Part shown: positions 26,048 through 37,190 of the stretch, one piece after another
Layout: every line of letters starts with the position of its first letter
How positions within the stretch are numbered: the first letter of the stretch is position 1
NCBI GenBank assembly: GCA_963082975.1
Contig: OY720344.1
Location: forward strand, 28,555,172-28,619,171
DNA from: Labia minor
Lineage: Eukaryota > Arthropoda > Insecta > Dermaptera > Spongiphoridae
Direction of reading: 5' to 3'
DNA length: 64,000 nt
Notes under the pieces: generated by a model
Database searches by the model: none
What the model was told of the DNA's origin: nothing
Seen by the model: the letters and a program-made list of their open reading frames with translations, nothing else
Translations under genes and position numbers: made by a program

Positions 26048-28054
26048 TTTAATAGAAAAAAAAATTATCATTTACTATGTTTTTTATCACTAGACATTCC
26101 ACTTAAAAATAAACAGGATATTGACAAGGCAATTCAAAATCTCACGAAGCTCATTTGCAAAACTGCTACAGACTGCACACCGACTTATTTTCAGAGAGAG
26201 TACAAACACAAGATTCCCCCTAACATAAAACATTTAATTGACAAAAAAAAAACACTAAGACGACAATGGCAACTTCATAGAGCTCCAACAATTAAGACAC
26301 AATTAAATAAACTTACAAAGGACATTAAGAGTCTTCTGGCCATCGATAAAAATCAAGGTATCCAGAATTTTCTTAAAAATCTTACTCCCGACATTGATAC
26401 TGACTACTCTCTTTGGAAGGTAACCAAAAAACTTAAAAAACCCATTACTAGAATCCCCCCCTTACGTAGACAGGATAACAGTTGGGCCAGAAACGACAAC
26501 GAGAAAGTGGCTACCTTTGCTAAACACCTGATAAATGTCTTTACTCCACATCCCCCTACAGACAATACCGACGAAAACTTCCAATCAATTCTAAATTTTG
26601 ACACTCACAACTATACTATGACAAATTTTAAAAAAATAAAACCTTCAGAAATTAAACAGTTTATACGACAGACCATTAAACCAAGAAAGGCTCCAGGAAA
26701 TGACCTAATTACTGGTAGAATGATAAAAGAACTGCCTGATAAGGCAGTTCTTTTGATAAGCTATATTTTCAATTCAATTATCAGATTAGGTTACTTCCCT
26801 AACAAGTGGAAAAACGCAGACATCTTAATGATTCTGAAGCCTGGCAAGACACCAGAAGAGGTAATCTCCTACAGACCCATAAGTTTGCTGCCGACTCTGT
26901 CTAAGCTGTTTGAGAGAGTGCTATTGGGGAGGCTTAAGCCTTTTCTTGATACTAATAACGTTATCCCTGATCATCAGTTTGGTTTTAGGGAGGGGCACGG
27001 CACGATTGAGCAGATACATAGAATCGTTAGGGTCATTAATGACGATCTTGAAAATAGGAGATACTGCTCGGCTGTGTTTCTGGATATCTCGCAGGCTTTT
27101 GACAGGGTCTGGCACGAGGGGCTACTCCTAAAAGTTAAGGGTATGGTTCCCTTGATCTATTACAGGGTAATCAGATCTTATCTTGCGGGAAGGTCCTTCC
27201 GAGTGAGGGTGGGTGACTCTTATAGCTCTGTCTGTCCCATTAGATCTGGGGTTCCGCAGGGTAGCGTACTGGGACCTTTTTTATATCTACTATACACACA
27301 CGACTTACCCATTGGACCACAAACGACTGTAGCCACCTTCGCCGACGACACTGCTGTACTTGCCTCACACGCGGACCCAACAACTGCGTCTGCGATTCTC
27401 CAACAAAATCTAAATCTAATTAAATTGTGGCTTCACAAATGGAGAATCGTAGCTAATGAAGAAAAGTCAGCACACGTGACATTTACACTAAATAAAGCGA
27501 CCTGCCCGGCTGTTGAACTCGACAAAAAAATCCCAATTAAAAAGACAGTAAAATACTTGGGTATGCACTTAGACAGAAGACTGACTTGGGAAATTCACAT
27601 ACGGACAAAAAAAAAACAGTTACAATTAAAACTACACAAACTATATTGGCTGATAGGACGCAAATCTAAAATGACTTTAGACAACAAACTATTGGTATAC
27701 AATATGCTGATCAAACCAATATGGACATATGGTATTCAATTATGGGGAACAACGAGCAATACTAATATGTCCATAATACAGAAATTCCAAAACAAGACAC
27801 TGAGGGCAATGGTCAACGCTCCATGGTACATATCTAATAAGATAATCCATGGAGATCTCAATGTTAAAACTGTGGCGGAGGAGGTGCAGTTAAACAGCAT
27901 ACGCTACCTCAACAGACTTCAAAACCATGTTAACGACAAAGCGAGACAACTTACTGACACACAAGGACTAACCAGAAGACTAAAAAGACTTAGACCTAAC
28001 GACTTGATACACGACAGACTCAATTCTCCTTCGACTAATGGGCCGACGGATTGA
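26048..28054 (+). CDS. Reverse transcriptase ORF of Jockey-type element (partial ORF2)
   Basis: This is the RNA-directed DNA polymerase of the non-LTR element. The fingers/palm motifs and FADD active site (27338-27349) are present, followed by a thumb-like C-terminal region with KYLGMHLDRRLTW and IKPIWTYGIQLWG, which are characteristic of Jockey ORF2. The N-terminal endonuclease is absent. A GTG at 26507 and an ATG at 26616 lie inside the frame, but neither is a natural start: homology extends upstream of both. Confidence 0.85.
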   Translation, partial: FNRKKNYHLLCFLSLDIPLKNKQDIDKAIQNLTKLICKTATDCTPTYFQREYKHKIPPNIKHLIDKKKTLRRQWQLHRAPTIKTQLNKLTKDIKSLLAIDKNQGIQNFLKNLTPDIDTDYSLWKVTKKLKKPITRIPPLRRQDNSWARNDNEKVATFAKHLINVFTPHPPTDNTDENFQSILNFDTHNYTMTNFKKIKPSEIKQFIRQTIKPRKAPGNDLITGRMIKELPDKAVLLISYIFNSIIRLGYFPNKWKNADILMILKPGKTPEEVISYRPISLLPTLSKLFERVLLGRLKPFLDTNNVIPDHQFGFREGHGTIEQIHRIVRVINDDLENRRYCSAVFLDISQAFDRVWHEGLLLKVKGMVPLIYYRVIRSYLAGRSFRVRVGDSYSSVCPIRSGVPQGSVLGPFLYLLYTHDLPIGPQTTVATFADDTAVLASHADPTTASAILQQNLNLIKLWLHKWRIVANEEKSAHVTFTLNKATCPAVELDKKIPIKKTVKYLGMHLDRRLTWEIHIRTKKKQLQLKLHKLYWLIGRKSKMTLDNKLLVYNMLIKPIWTYGIQLWGTTSNTNMSIIQKFQNKTLRAMVNAPWYISNKIIHGDLNVKTVAEEVQLNSIRYLNRLQNHVNDKARQLTDTQGLTRRLKRLRPNDLIHDRLNSPSTNGPTD

Positions 28055-28290
28055 TCCAAGTGAATCGCTCCATCTTCTCTACTTGTCCTCATAATACCCT
28101 CAACACCTATTTTCCTTTCTTAATCCTCTCTTGTCCTATCCCCCTCCCATTAATATCTTTCTTTCTTGATCCTCCCCTCATAATACTCCTCTACTATTTA
28201 TTGTATATATTTTATGTATATATTGAGTTTTAACCTGGAAATGTTCTTCTATTGCCTCAAATAAGGCAGATGTGGAATTAGTGTATTTTT
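26048..28290 (+). mobile_element. Jockey-type non-LTR retrotransposon, 5'-truncated, RT frame open
   Basis: A single frame is open from 26048 to the TGA at 28054, about 668 codons; family-like sequence begins near 26090 (DIPLKNKQDIDKAIQNLTK). Reverse transcriptase motifs in order: KAPGNDLITGRMIK near 26692, SYRPISLLPTLSKLFERVL near 26870, FLDISQAFDRVWHEG near 27079, GVPQGSVLGP at 27248-27277, and the catalytic FADD box at 27338-27349. The order and wording fit the Jockey clade. The upstream endonuclease domain and ORF1 are missing, as expected of 5' truncation during target-primed reverse transcription. About 235 nt of 3'UTR-like sequence follows; no poly(A) tail or target duplication could be fixed, so the 3' boundary is approximate. 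No stop or frameshift interrupts the RT, so the copy may be fairly young, but without its endonuclease it cannot move by itself. Confidence 0.88.
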
Positions 28291-29760
28291 GGAAGTCAAA
28301 TAATTTACTATGTTTTTACATTTTTACTTCTAAGAAGTTTTTTTTAGTATTATAACAGGAAAAAAAGTTCAACTTGATTATTAAGTTGATATATAATATT
28401 TTTGTTATAAAACATCTTATTTTTACATTGATAATAAATATTATTTATTGTAGAATTAATGTACTTCACCTGCAAATAAATATTTTACTATTATTTTTAT
28501 GAAATTTAATTTTCATATAAATTATATAATATTTAAGAATTTGATTTATTCATATGATGAAATACTAATAAATTGTCCTTTGTTTCAGGTAATGCATTTT
28601 TATTTGTCATCTAAAATTTGCAAATTACGAAATCATTTATCATGAAATATAAAACAGTAAGTATTTCAATAAGAATACTTCACCTTCAAAGAATGTGTTC
28701 TTTTATTAATTATTCTTATTATTCTTATTTTATATATATATATATATATAAAACGGAAGTGTTTCTTTATACAATAAAATTTCCTCAAATTCCAAATTAA
28801 TTATATATCATTATACGGTATGGCAAATGCAATCGTTTCCGCTTTTTCCATTTGTCTATCAATATAACGATTTATTTATATATTTATTTTTTTTATTTAT
28901 TTATATGAACCTAGATGATTAAAATTCTAATGAATACATATTTAATATTTTTATTAGTATATATTAGGATGTTTAAGTTGATAAAAAAGTTAATCACAAA
29001 TTCAAATCTATTATATAAATACATTTATATTCGTAAATCATAAGACAAAAGCCAATTAATAAAACATATTTAAAATTAGTATAATATTAAAATGAATATT
29101 AATTCTTAAACGTGCAATTTATAGTTGGAATATATTATATTATAATATTATAAATAATTTAATATTTATTTTTTATTTAATTGTTTTTATAAATGTTATT
29201 TTTTCTCACCTTTATATAACATATTTCATTATCTTTCTTTTGCTTTTATTAGATAACTCATCAAATTATTAATTATTTTATGAAGCTCTTTTTTTTACCT
29301 TAATTAAATGACAATTATTCTAGATTCGTTGTTAGTTTTGTTTATTTATATTTTACTGAAATTATGTATAAACTATTTTCGTTAATTAATTATTTAACCT
29401 ATTTAAGATGTGAGATCAATAATCATTATGGCTCCATTATATATCTATTTGTATATTCATGGTTTTTATTTCCCGAAATATATGATTATTAGTCCTCACT
29501 TATTTCAATGCTTTATATGGGTTCTACTGGTACTTTTGCTCTTAATAAAATGAAATCTATTTTTCATTTTCATTCCACTATTCATTGTTATTATCTTCAT
29601 AAATATCAAAATTTTCGCCCTTTAAAAATAACAATTTTTTTAAAACTTTATAGTAAATCAACTTGACCAACCTGATATGGATCACACTTTAAAATTTTAC
29701 ACACGCTTCAGCCCCTTTTGTAAACATTTATAAAGAGAAGCAAATGATTCACAAAGAATC
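28291..29760. other. AT-rich sequence, nothing recognised
   Basis: Low-complexity open frames only (for example 28618-28800). Confidence 0.5.
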
Positions 29761-29762
29761 AC

Positions 29763-31079
29763 TTTTTTACCGACCGACGATAGTAAGGGAGGTATTGTTT
29801 TCACACCAAATTTCACATGTGGAGATTTTTACATATCTCCACGAATCATGCATGCATTTTCTTAACAGAAATAAGTTGACCTGTGGCCAGGTCCGAACCG
29901 ACCGACGGTTTGAAATAAATTAATTTCCAGCTACAGAAACAATTTCAAATAATTTTCATATATCTATTAATGTAATAAAAAACAGATATGGATACATAAA
30001 TAATAAATATAAACACTTTTAATTTTATTTTATTTATAATATATATGCAAGACCAGGCTGTGACGTCATGCATGGCTGGATGACGTCATATAATTTTAAA
30101 TCAAGAAAAAACTAATAAATATGATTTTTTTCGAGGATAAAACCAATACAAAATGCATGATTCGTGGTGATATATAAAAAAATCTCCTTTGGTGTGAAAA
30201 TAACCCTTTCCTTCCTATCGTCGATCGCTAATACTACCACTTCCGGTTTCCGGAATTGCACCAAAAGTTGATCAATTCATCCCACTGATGCATTAAGTAA
30301 ATATACCAAATTTCATCAAAATCGGTTGAGCCGTTCAGGCTGTACACATCTATACGGACGGACAGACGGACGGACAGACGGACGGACGGACAGACGGACA
30401 GACATCATGCTAAAAATACTTTTTTCTGTTTAGAAAATGCATGATTCGTGGAGATATGTAAAAATCTCCACATGTGAAATTTGGTGTGAAAACAATACCT
30501 CCCTTACTATCGTCGGTCGGTAAAAAGTATTTTTAGCATGATGTCTGTCCGTCCGTCTGTCCGTCCGTATAGATGTGTACAGCCTGAACGGCTCAACCGA
30601 TTTTGATGAAATTTGGTATATTTACTTAATGCATCAGTGGGATGAATTGATCAACGTTTGGTGCAAATCCGGAAACCGGAAGTGGTAGTATTAGCGATCG
30701 ACGATAGGAAGGGAAGGGTTATTTTCACACCAAATTTCACATGTGGAGATTTTTTTATATATCACCACCACAATCATTCACTTTGTATTGGTTTTATCCT
30801 CGGGAAAATCATATTTATTAGTTTTTTCTTGATTTAAAATTATATGACGTCATCCAGCCATTCATGACGTCACAGCCTGGTCTTACATATATAAATAATA
30901 TAAATATTATAAATAAAATAAAATTAAAAATGTTTATATTTATTATTTATGTATCCATATCTGTTTTTTATTACATTAATAGATATATTAAAATTAGTTG
31001 AAATTGTTTCTGTAGCTGGAAATTAATTTACTTCAAACCGTCGGTCGGTTCGGACCTGTGGCCACAGGTTAACTTATTT
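29763..31079 (+). mobile_element. DINE-like family 1 element, split by a nested copy
   Basis: The outer element runs from TTTTTTACCGACCGACG (29763) to the CTTAACAGAA segment (29870), is interrupted, and resumes at 30526 with GTATTTTTAGCATGATG. It continues through the CCGT repeat, the ACCGATTTTGATGAAATTTG block and the TCGGTCGGTTCGG inverted repeat to the 3' hairpin ACCTGTGGCCACAGGT near 31065. Comparison with the uninterrupted copy at 59.1 kb shows the two halves join without loss. Confidence 0.8.
29872..30525 (-). mobile_element. DINE-like family 1 element nested inside another copy
   Basis: This is a full-length copy, in reverse orientation, inside the outer element. It starts (its 3' end) TAAGTTGACCTGTGGCCAGG and ends (its 5' end) CGTCGGTCGGTAAAA. 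Because outer and inner copies are inverted, 29763-31079 can fold into a long imperfect hairpin. The internal microsatellite is (GGAC/GGAC-AGAC)n, at 30355-30405. Confidence 0.8.
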
Positions 31080-31774
31080 TTCAAAAACATCAGAAGTTCT
31101 ATTCATATTGGTGATAAATTTTACAAAATGTCATGTTTTTTATGCTAATATTTATAATAAAAGAAGATGTAGAATTAAGACTGTTTTGTATGGTCGTTTT
31201 AAATTTTAAAAATTTAATAAATTATTTTTTCTGTTAATTTGAATTAATCAATTATATGGAATCTTTTTATCCCAAAATCTATAACAAAAATAGGGTTTAG
31301 AATGTTTTCGATTTTAATTTGCGCTTTATTTTTGTGCAACATATCTACTGCGTAGTCAAATACCAAGATTAATATAAATTTTTTTTTTTTTTAATATTAT
31401 ACAACACAACTCGTCCAACCAACCTAAAAGCCCAATCTCGCGAAGGCATTTAAATTAGGAAAAAAAAAACTAAAATATTTAATCGAATTTCTCTTTCTTA
31501 GTTAATAGTCCCTTTTTGTTTCAGACAAATTTATGCATCACATCTTTCTCCTTTTGCGAAACTTGTCATATTTTTTTAGCCTTGAAAATCCGCTTTGTCA
31601 TATACACATAGAATGTTCTTAAACCAGTCTCTTCCTCTCACACTCTCTTATTTGTTTTCCTTGCACTTGGAATGATTAATACACATCATTTCTCTGCCAT
31701 ATTATGTGAATCAAGAATAAATGAATAAATAAAAAATATTAATTTTGAGTTATATTATATTATAATTTTAGTTA

Positions 31775-32306
31775 AAAAATTAGCTCGAGTGTCTCCACTC
31801 GACTATCTCGCAATTTGAATTGGATTAAATAACATAATATTTTATATTTAAATTAAATTTAATTAATTATAAATTATAAATTACAATTAATAAATAATAT
31901 TTATTAAACCAGCGCATGTTTGGCTCTTTGTTGATGGCACCACGTCACGTGATGGCGCGTGAGATTTGCAGTGTTAAAAAGTTAATTCTGGTTGTTTCAG
32001 CGATTCAATCAAGCTGAAATTCTATATATAGCAGTTTTATACAATTTTTAATCATGTGAAAATTTATCAAACATATATCTTTATTTTTACGGTCACTTTA
32101 GAGGAAAAAAATCAAAACGTTGTAGGTAATGATCCTCTTCCGGTTGAGCTACATTTCTCAAAAGTTGATAGAAAACTACGAATTTTGAATAATGCTCATG
32201 TACCAAATTTCATCATTCTAGCTCAAACCGATTTTTCGTAATCTTGGTTACATACACACACACACAGACATTTTTCTCAACCTTAGTGAAAATGATTCAG
32301 GAATCT
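31775..32306 (-). mobile_element. DINE-like family 2 element, 5'-truncated
   Basis: The reverse complement of the 13-kb copy: the 3' hairpin with GAGTGTCTCCACTC at 31787-31800, the ATCTCGCAA inverted repeat, AAACCAGCGCATGTTTGG, and the TCATTCTAGCTCAAACC block. It stops at GATTCAGGAATC (32306), about 95 nt short of the family 5' end. The open frame at 32056-32241 is not a gene. Confidence 0.78.
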
Positions 32307-32746
32307 ATAATTTAATTAAAATATAATATATGTGTTAATTAGTCCAATTCATAATCACTAGGAAATTGTTAACGAAAGTATGTAAATTTTCAAAACATTT
32401 AATGAAAAATTAATATTCAAATTCAAAATAATTTTAATAAAGATTTTTCTATAATAATTTAATATTTTAATTTAGTGAGATCCTTGCGCTGGATGCTTGC
32501 TGCTAATTTTATGTTAGGTTCCAATTTGGTTAACTTCAGTCTCAAGTCTCCACGTTCTGATATATTCAGACGATTTCTTTTAAAGTAACCAGTAAATCAT
32601 TTAGAGCACTTATTTAAATGGTCTAGAGCAAAAGGGTTAAACTCTTATCCAGTCCATTTTCGAATTTCCCTCTTTACAATCAAATTGTCCTCCTGTGGGC
32701 CCCACGTTGTGAATAATAATAAAAACATTTCAGACTCGTCAATTAA

Positions 32747-32946
32747 CACACTATGAGCGGGGCGGGTATTTGTACCCGTTGCGGGGACTGCCACTTATAA
32801 GCGGGGCGGGTATTTATACCCGTTGCTACTTATATAATATATATTTTCCCTTGTGTCACTTAAAATTACTTATTTTAAACGATAACTAATATATATCCCT
32901 CATATAAGTGGCAACGGGTATAAATACCCGCCCCGCTCATAGTGTG
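32747..32946. mobile_element. piggyBac-like MITE, 200 bp
   Basis: Flanked by TTAA on both sides (32743-32746, 32947-32950). Long TIRs: CACACTATGAGCGGGGCGGG and onward to CCCGTTGC, about 36 bp, mirrored at the right end with one or two changes. A second partial copy of the inner TIR (AGCGGGGCGGGTATTTATAC) follows the first at about 32800. TTAA targets are typical of piggyBac. Confidence 0.85.
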
Positions 32947-32950
32947 TTAA

Positions 32951-34160
32951 TACTTGTTTATAGTTATTTTACTTGAAATTAAGGTTTATTTAATTATCAT
33001 GATTATGGTTATATATTATATTATATACATCAATGAACGCTTTGAAAAGGAATTATAATTTTTATTGCATGATTCAAAGTATCTTCAACTATTTGCTCAA
33101 ATCACCTTTAATCTATATTATTGAACATGGGTTTAATTAAGAAAGTTAAACGAAGAGATTCCCAAGATAGTTCTAATAAAGTTAAATTCTTGATATATAC
33201 ATTTATTGAAATCTATAATGTATAATCATTTACATTTATTTATATACGTATATCTTATACATATGTTAATTTCTCTAGCATTTTGTATATTTTTATAAAA
33301 TATTATTATTCATTTTTCATGATTTCTAGTATATTAACAAGTCATGGTTTTCGTCATTATTTTATTAACTCTGAATAAAGAACAAAAACTTCTAAATCAA
33401 TTACATTGAATATCCTCATTTTTTTTTGTTTTTCCTATAAGATTTTTTTCCTTTACCATAAAATCGAAATTACAGAAAGAAGGTTGTTAATAAGAAATTT
33501 TTTGAAATATCAAAACTAATTCTATTATGATTTCTTTTTATTTCATATAATAATGACTCTGAATTATCGTGAATTAAGTGAATTATACTCTTTCTAAAAA
33601 ATAGAAAATAAATTTAATTTTAAATTATAAACAAAAAACAAACAATCTAGATACAATTTCTTGTTTGTTATAAATGAATTTGATAATAATATTTATTTAT
33701 GAAACTTCCAATCTCTCCATTTAAAAAAAGTTATTGATTAATAATCAAAAAATAGAGATTCTAGTAAAATTATCTCTCTAAATATACATATACAAGCATA
33801 ATACGATATCATTTTTTCATTTGTATTTTTGTTAATCACACTCAACGTTGAAATCTTTTTCAGATAACCAATACAGAAAAAGTTTCGATTTCATGATAAA
33901 GCATTTCTTTTCATTTCAAATTTTTTTTTTTCTAGGATAGATTTATATTTGAAAAATTGCTAATATCTAAATACTTAGAACATTAGGTCATATGTTGGAA
34001 TATATAGAATTGAAAAGGCCTAAATTACTATATTGTTATTGTATCAATTAGATATTTTTAATAATTTTAAATAATTTTAAAATTTAAAACATCAAATTAA
34101 ACGTAACACTAATTATGATTTAATTTTTAAGTTGATTCATAAATTATTTATCTTGTCAAA
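32951..34160. other. AT-rich sequence, nothing recognised
   Basis: No feature supported between the piggyBac-like MITE and the LINE fragment. Confidence 0.5.
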
Positions 34161-34655
34161 ATTATTATCAAAGGGAATCAAAATTAAAATATATAAAAAA
34201 TTATTTTGCCTGTTGTATTATACGGGTGTGAGGAGGCATGGTCTATGACATTGGGAGACGAGAGTAAATTTAGAGAATTTGAATGAATTTCGAAGCATTT
34301 ATGGGCTAAAGAAGGATGAGATCACCGGAGAATGGCGGTGGCTACATAACGAAGAATTGCATGACGTCTATGCATCTCCAAACATGGTTAGGGTCATAAA
34401 ATCGAGTAGATGGCGATGGGCAGGACAAGAATGGGTGGTAATAGACTAGCAAGAAATATATTTGTGATGAGACCAATTGGAAAACGTCTGGTTGGAAGAC
34501 CAAGGACGCAGTGTGTGGATAATGTAGGAAGGGATGTGAGAGAAATGGGAGAAAATGGATGGAGTTGGATGGGTGTAGCTCAGGATAGGAACACTTATGG
34601 TTGCTGAGGGCAAGAACTTTCAAGTTCTGTAGAGCCACAGAGATAGATAGATAGG
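34161..34655 (+). mobile_element. LINE 3'-end fragment with (GATA)n tail, longest copy
   Basis: It begins at the LLSKGIKIKIYK-like segment, then VVLYGCEAWSMTLGDE, RDEITGEWRWLHNEELHD-like, LYASPNMVRVIKSSRWRWAG, RPIGKRLVGRPRTQCVDNVGRDVREMGE and VAQDRNTYGC. After GTAGAGCCACAGA it ends in GATAGATAGATAG, a simple-repeat tail as in several non-LTR clades. Frameshifts are present. It is the reference copy for the other fragments here. Confidence 0.75.
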
Positions 34656-34816
34656 ATATATTATTATTATTAATAATAATAATAAGTTCCGTTTCTAGGT
34701 GTTAATAATATCATTGTTTATTTTATTCGTTTTCCTATTTGATGTTATTTTTGCTCTTTCTTAAATCAATGTATATTAAGCGAGTATATTATATAAATGA
34801 ATAGGGACAGAAAAAT

Positions 34817-34907
34817 GTAAACGCTATGGGGGTTCTTCTGTCGGGCAATGGCAATGATCTTTCTCAACCCGTTGATCGCCAGACAACAGGGTCCCCATGG
34901 CATTTAC
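34817..34907. mobile_element. GTAAACGC-type MITE, copy 1
   Basis: A ~91-bp imperfect inverted repeat: GTAAACGCTATGGGG .. CTGTCGGGCAATGG against GATCGCCAGACAACAG .. CCCCATGGCATTTAC. It shares ends and length with the segment at 49.99 kb. Confidence 0.65.
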
Positions 34908-34919
34908 TTTTTTCCGCCA

Positions 34920-36126
34920 CTGTATATACAAGACCACAGAGATAGATCTAGATTAATAGATTATTTTTATTTTAATTAATTATTTATTTTTAATTAAAGT
35001 TTTTACAAATAAATTATATATTCAATAAAAGTTTTTCAAAGTAATTACTTCCCTAATGTTTATATATATATATACTTAGAAAATAGACATGAAATAGATA
35101 GACCAAATGTTCTCGTATATAAAACAATAAACACCCTTAACCTCTTTAACTGAAGTTGGTTCATATTCAGCCACATCAAGATGAGATTTTATTAAATAAA
35201 ATTTAATTTAAACCTCGTTCTCTGTACCGAGGGTTTCGACCCATGTAAATTGAATCGACGAAGGGAAATTAAGAATTCTTATATATATATATATATATAC
35301 ATATAAGCATGTGAGAGATTTACATCCGGATATTAACCCGTTAAATATCTCTGAACGAATTTAGAGATATAATGATGGGACTGTAGCTCGATGTATTACC
35401 TCGTTGATGTCGATGGCCGTGTGGGCCCAGTTTCTGGCGAGAATGTTGTGCCCTAATTGAATTTCTGTCGCTCTTCTAGTTCGGAATAAATCAATTACAT
35501 TCTCCTCTCTATGACGACTTTACATTGCAGATTTGTCAAAAATTATACCAGCGAATTTCCATTTTCCAATAGAAATCAAATAAAATCGAAATCATGAACG
35601 AAAAGGATCGAATTTAGGTGATTTTTTTTTTATTCTGAATTCTGATTCTTTTTTATGATCGAGTTTGTCTTGATTAATTTATCATCAGTGAACATTTTTT
35701 TTCTTCCACTCTTTTAAATCAAGGAGATATCATCTTTAATGTTATATCAAATTATCATTCGCGTTCATTCTAAAATCAATGGGATGCTAATTGGATTAAA
35801 TCATTCTTCTTTTGTTCCTTAAAAGTTATAAAAAATAAGTATTTTATAACTAATAGTCTTAGCTAAATGTTGGTAAGAAATACTCAAAAATGCATATAAA
35901 TATCCTTCATATAATATCTCTCTGTTTATCAAAATTAAATAAATAAATAAGTAAAATATGTTACAAGACAAAGAAATTATAGATTATAATTAATAAACAA
36001 ATCATATGCTTATAGATTGGTACGAATTGTTTTATTCATTTAGAATAATAACAAAAATTTTTATCTGATCTGATTGTAAATTTTTCTCGAATATATTTAT
36101 TAAAACTTTTGTGGTTTTTATACTTA
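34920..36126. other. No gene seen; GC-raised part at 35.2-35.6 kb
   Basis: The segment 35210-35530 is less AT-rich than its flanks but has no open frame long enough to call; possibly a UTR or regulatory sequence. Confidence 0.35.
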
Positions 36127-36289
36127 TTAAAGGGATTTTTATAAAAACCCAACCACATATTTGTATTGTTTATTTATTTAGTTAAATAAAGTACGTTTCC
36201 ACTGCTTACTTTGCAGTCGAAACGTTGTATAATTTAACTAAATAAATAAATTATACAAATATGTGGTGTTTTAATAAAAATCCTTTTAA
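36127..36289. mobile_element. Palindromic TTAA-flanked MITE, 163 bp
   Basis: Almost the whole segment is one inverted repeat: TTAAAGGGATTTTTAT.. at the left and ..ATAAAAATCCTTTTAA at the right, with CCACATATTTGTAT and TTTATTTATTTAGTTAAAT mirrored inside. The loop at ~36191-36225 contains CTGCTTACTTTGCAGTCGAA. TTAA at each end would suit piggyBac but may be part of the TIR. Confidence 0.65.
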
Positions 36290-36665
36290 TGATTATAAAT
36301 TATATATAAGTTAGGCTTCTCTCTTTCTCTCTCTTTATTGGAAATTAGTTTTTTTTTAACAAATGTTAAAAAATAAAAATTTGAGGTTATTGTTAAATTT
36401 ATATTATTAGGCCCTTAAAACTTTTCTATATATCTAATAATAAATTAATAATATATACAAATAATATTTTTTTGAATAATAATTAATATATATATAAAAT
36501 TAAGGAAAATTGAAATCTACTTTAAATATTAATACAATTAATCTGATACATTTTCAAGATAAATATACATTTTGTCTTTCTTCGATCTCTATTAATATAT
36601 TCTATATTAAAATAAAAAAACATATATCTCAATAAGAATGATGAATAATTTTTTTTTTTTTGTAA

Positions 36666-37190
36666 TCTTATATATAAAATTCTCGTGTCACAAAACTTTG
36701 AAAAAATACTCCTCCGAAACGGCTGGTCCGATTCTTATGAAATTTTTTATGTATATTCAGTAGGTCTCAGGGCATGTCAGACTTCCTTTATAAAACCGCT
36801 AATTGGTAATGTGTGTCCAGGGGTGCTAATTAATTAAAAATAGTTTAGTTACCATACTAGATCATAGAGGCGCTGGTGGCGAAAATTTGGCGGTAATATA
36901 AATTCTGAGCAATGTGCAGATAAAAATCTTTTTATATATATATATATATATATCGATATATATTTTAATAATTTATTAAATAATTTTATTTTATTAAATT
37001 AAATTTTATTTAATTAAATTAATAATTATGTCAATTAATTTTTTCTGGATAAATAAACATATATAAAAAACTATAGAGATGGGACAGGGTAGGAGTTGGT
37101 TATAGCTCAGAATAGGGACACTCGGGGGGGTACAGGGGGCGGAGCCCCCGTCTAGGTGTGGAGAGCGCCGAAGGCGCTCGGAGCAGCTAG
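36666..37190 (+). mobile_element. Non-autonomous Helitron, complete ends
   Basis: The 5' end is TC (TCTTATATATAAAATTCTCG) preceded by host A. The 3' end is CTAG (37187-37190) followed by host T, with a 7-bp hairpin GAGCGCC/GGCGCTC (37163-37179) 7 nt upstream. That is the textbook Helitron structure: A-T insertion, no TIRs, no target duplication. It is 525 bp with no Rep/helicase coding, so it is non-autonomous. It contains a LINE fragment and a short TA repeat. Confidence 0.85.
37075..37121 (+). mobile_element. LINE fragment embedded in a Helitron
   Basis: AGATGGGACAGGGTAGGAG and TATAGCTCAGAATAGGGACAC match the near-3' part of the LINE family at 34.6 kb (MGE..WMGVAQDRNT). It lies inside the Helitron at 36666-37190, just before that element's GC-rich 3' end. 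Confidence 0.55.

Noticed and set aside
26728-26756. Perfect hairpin AAAAGAACTGCC/GGCAGTTCTTTT
   Set aside because: It lies in the open RT frame of the Jockey element (KELPDKAVLL) and is not flanked by a T run or other signal; most likely chance.
30355-30405. Dense short repeats (GGAC/AGAC units) that could suggest an array with spacers
   Set aside because: They are a simple microsatellite inside a DINE-like element; there are no spacers and this is an animal genome, so a CRISPR array is ruled out.
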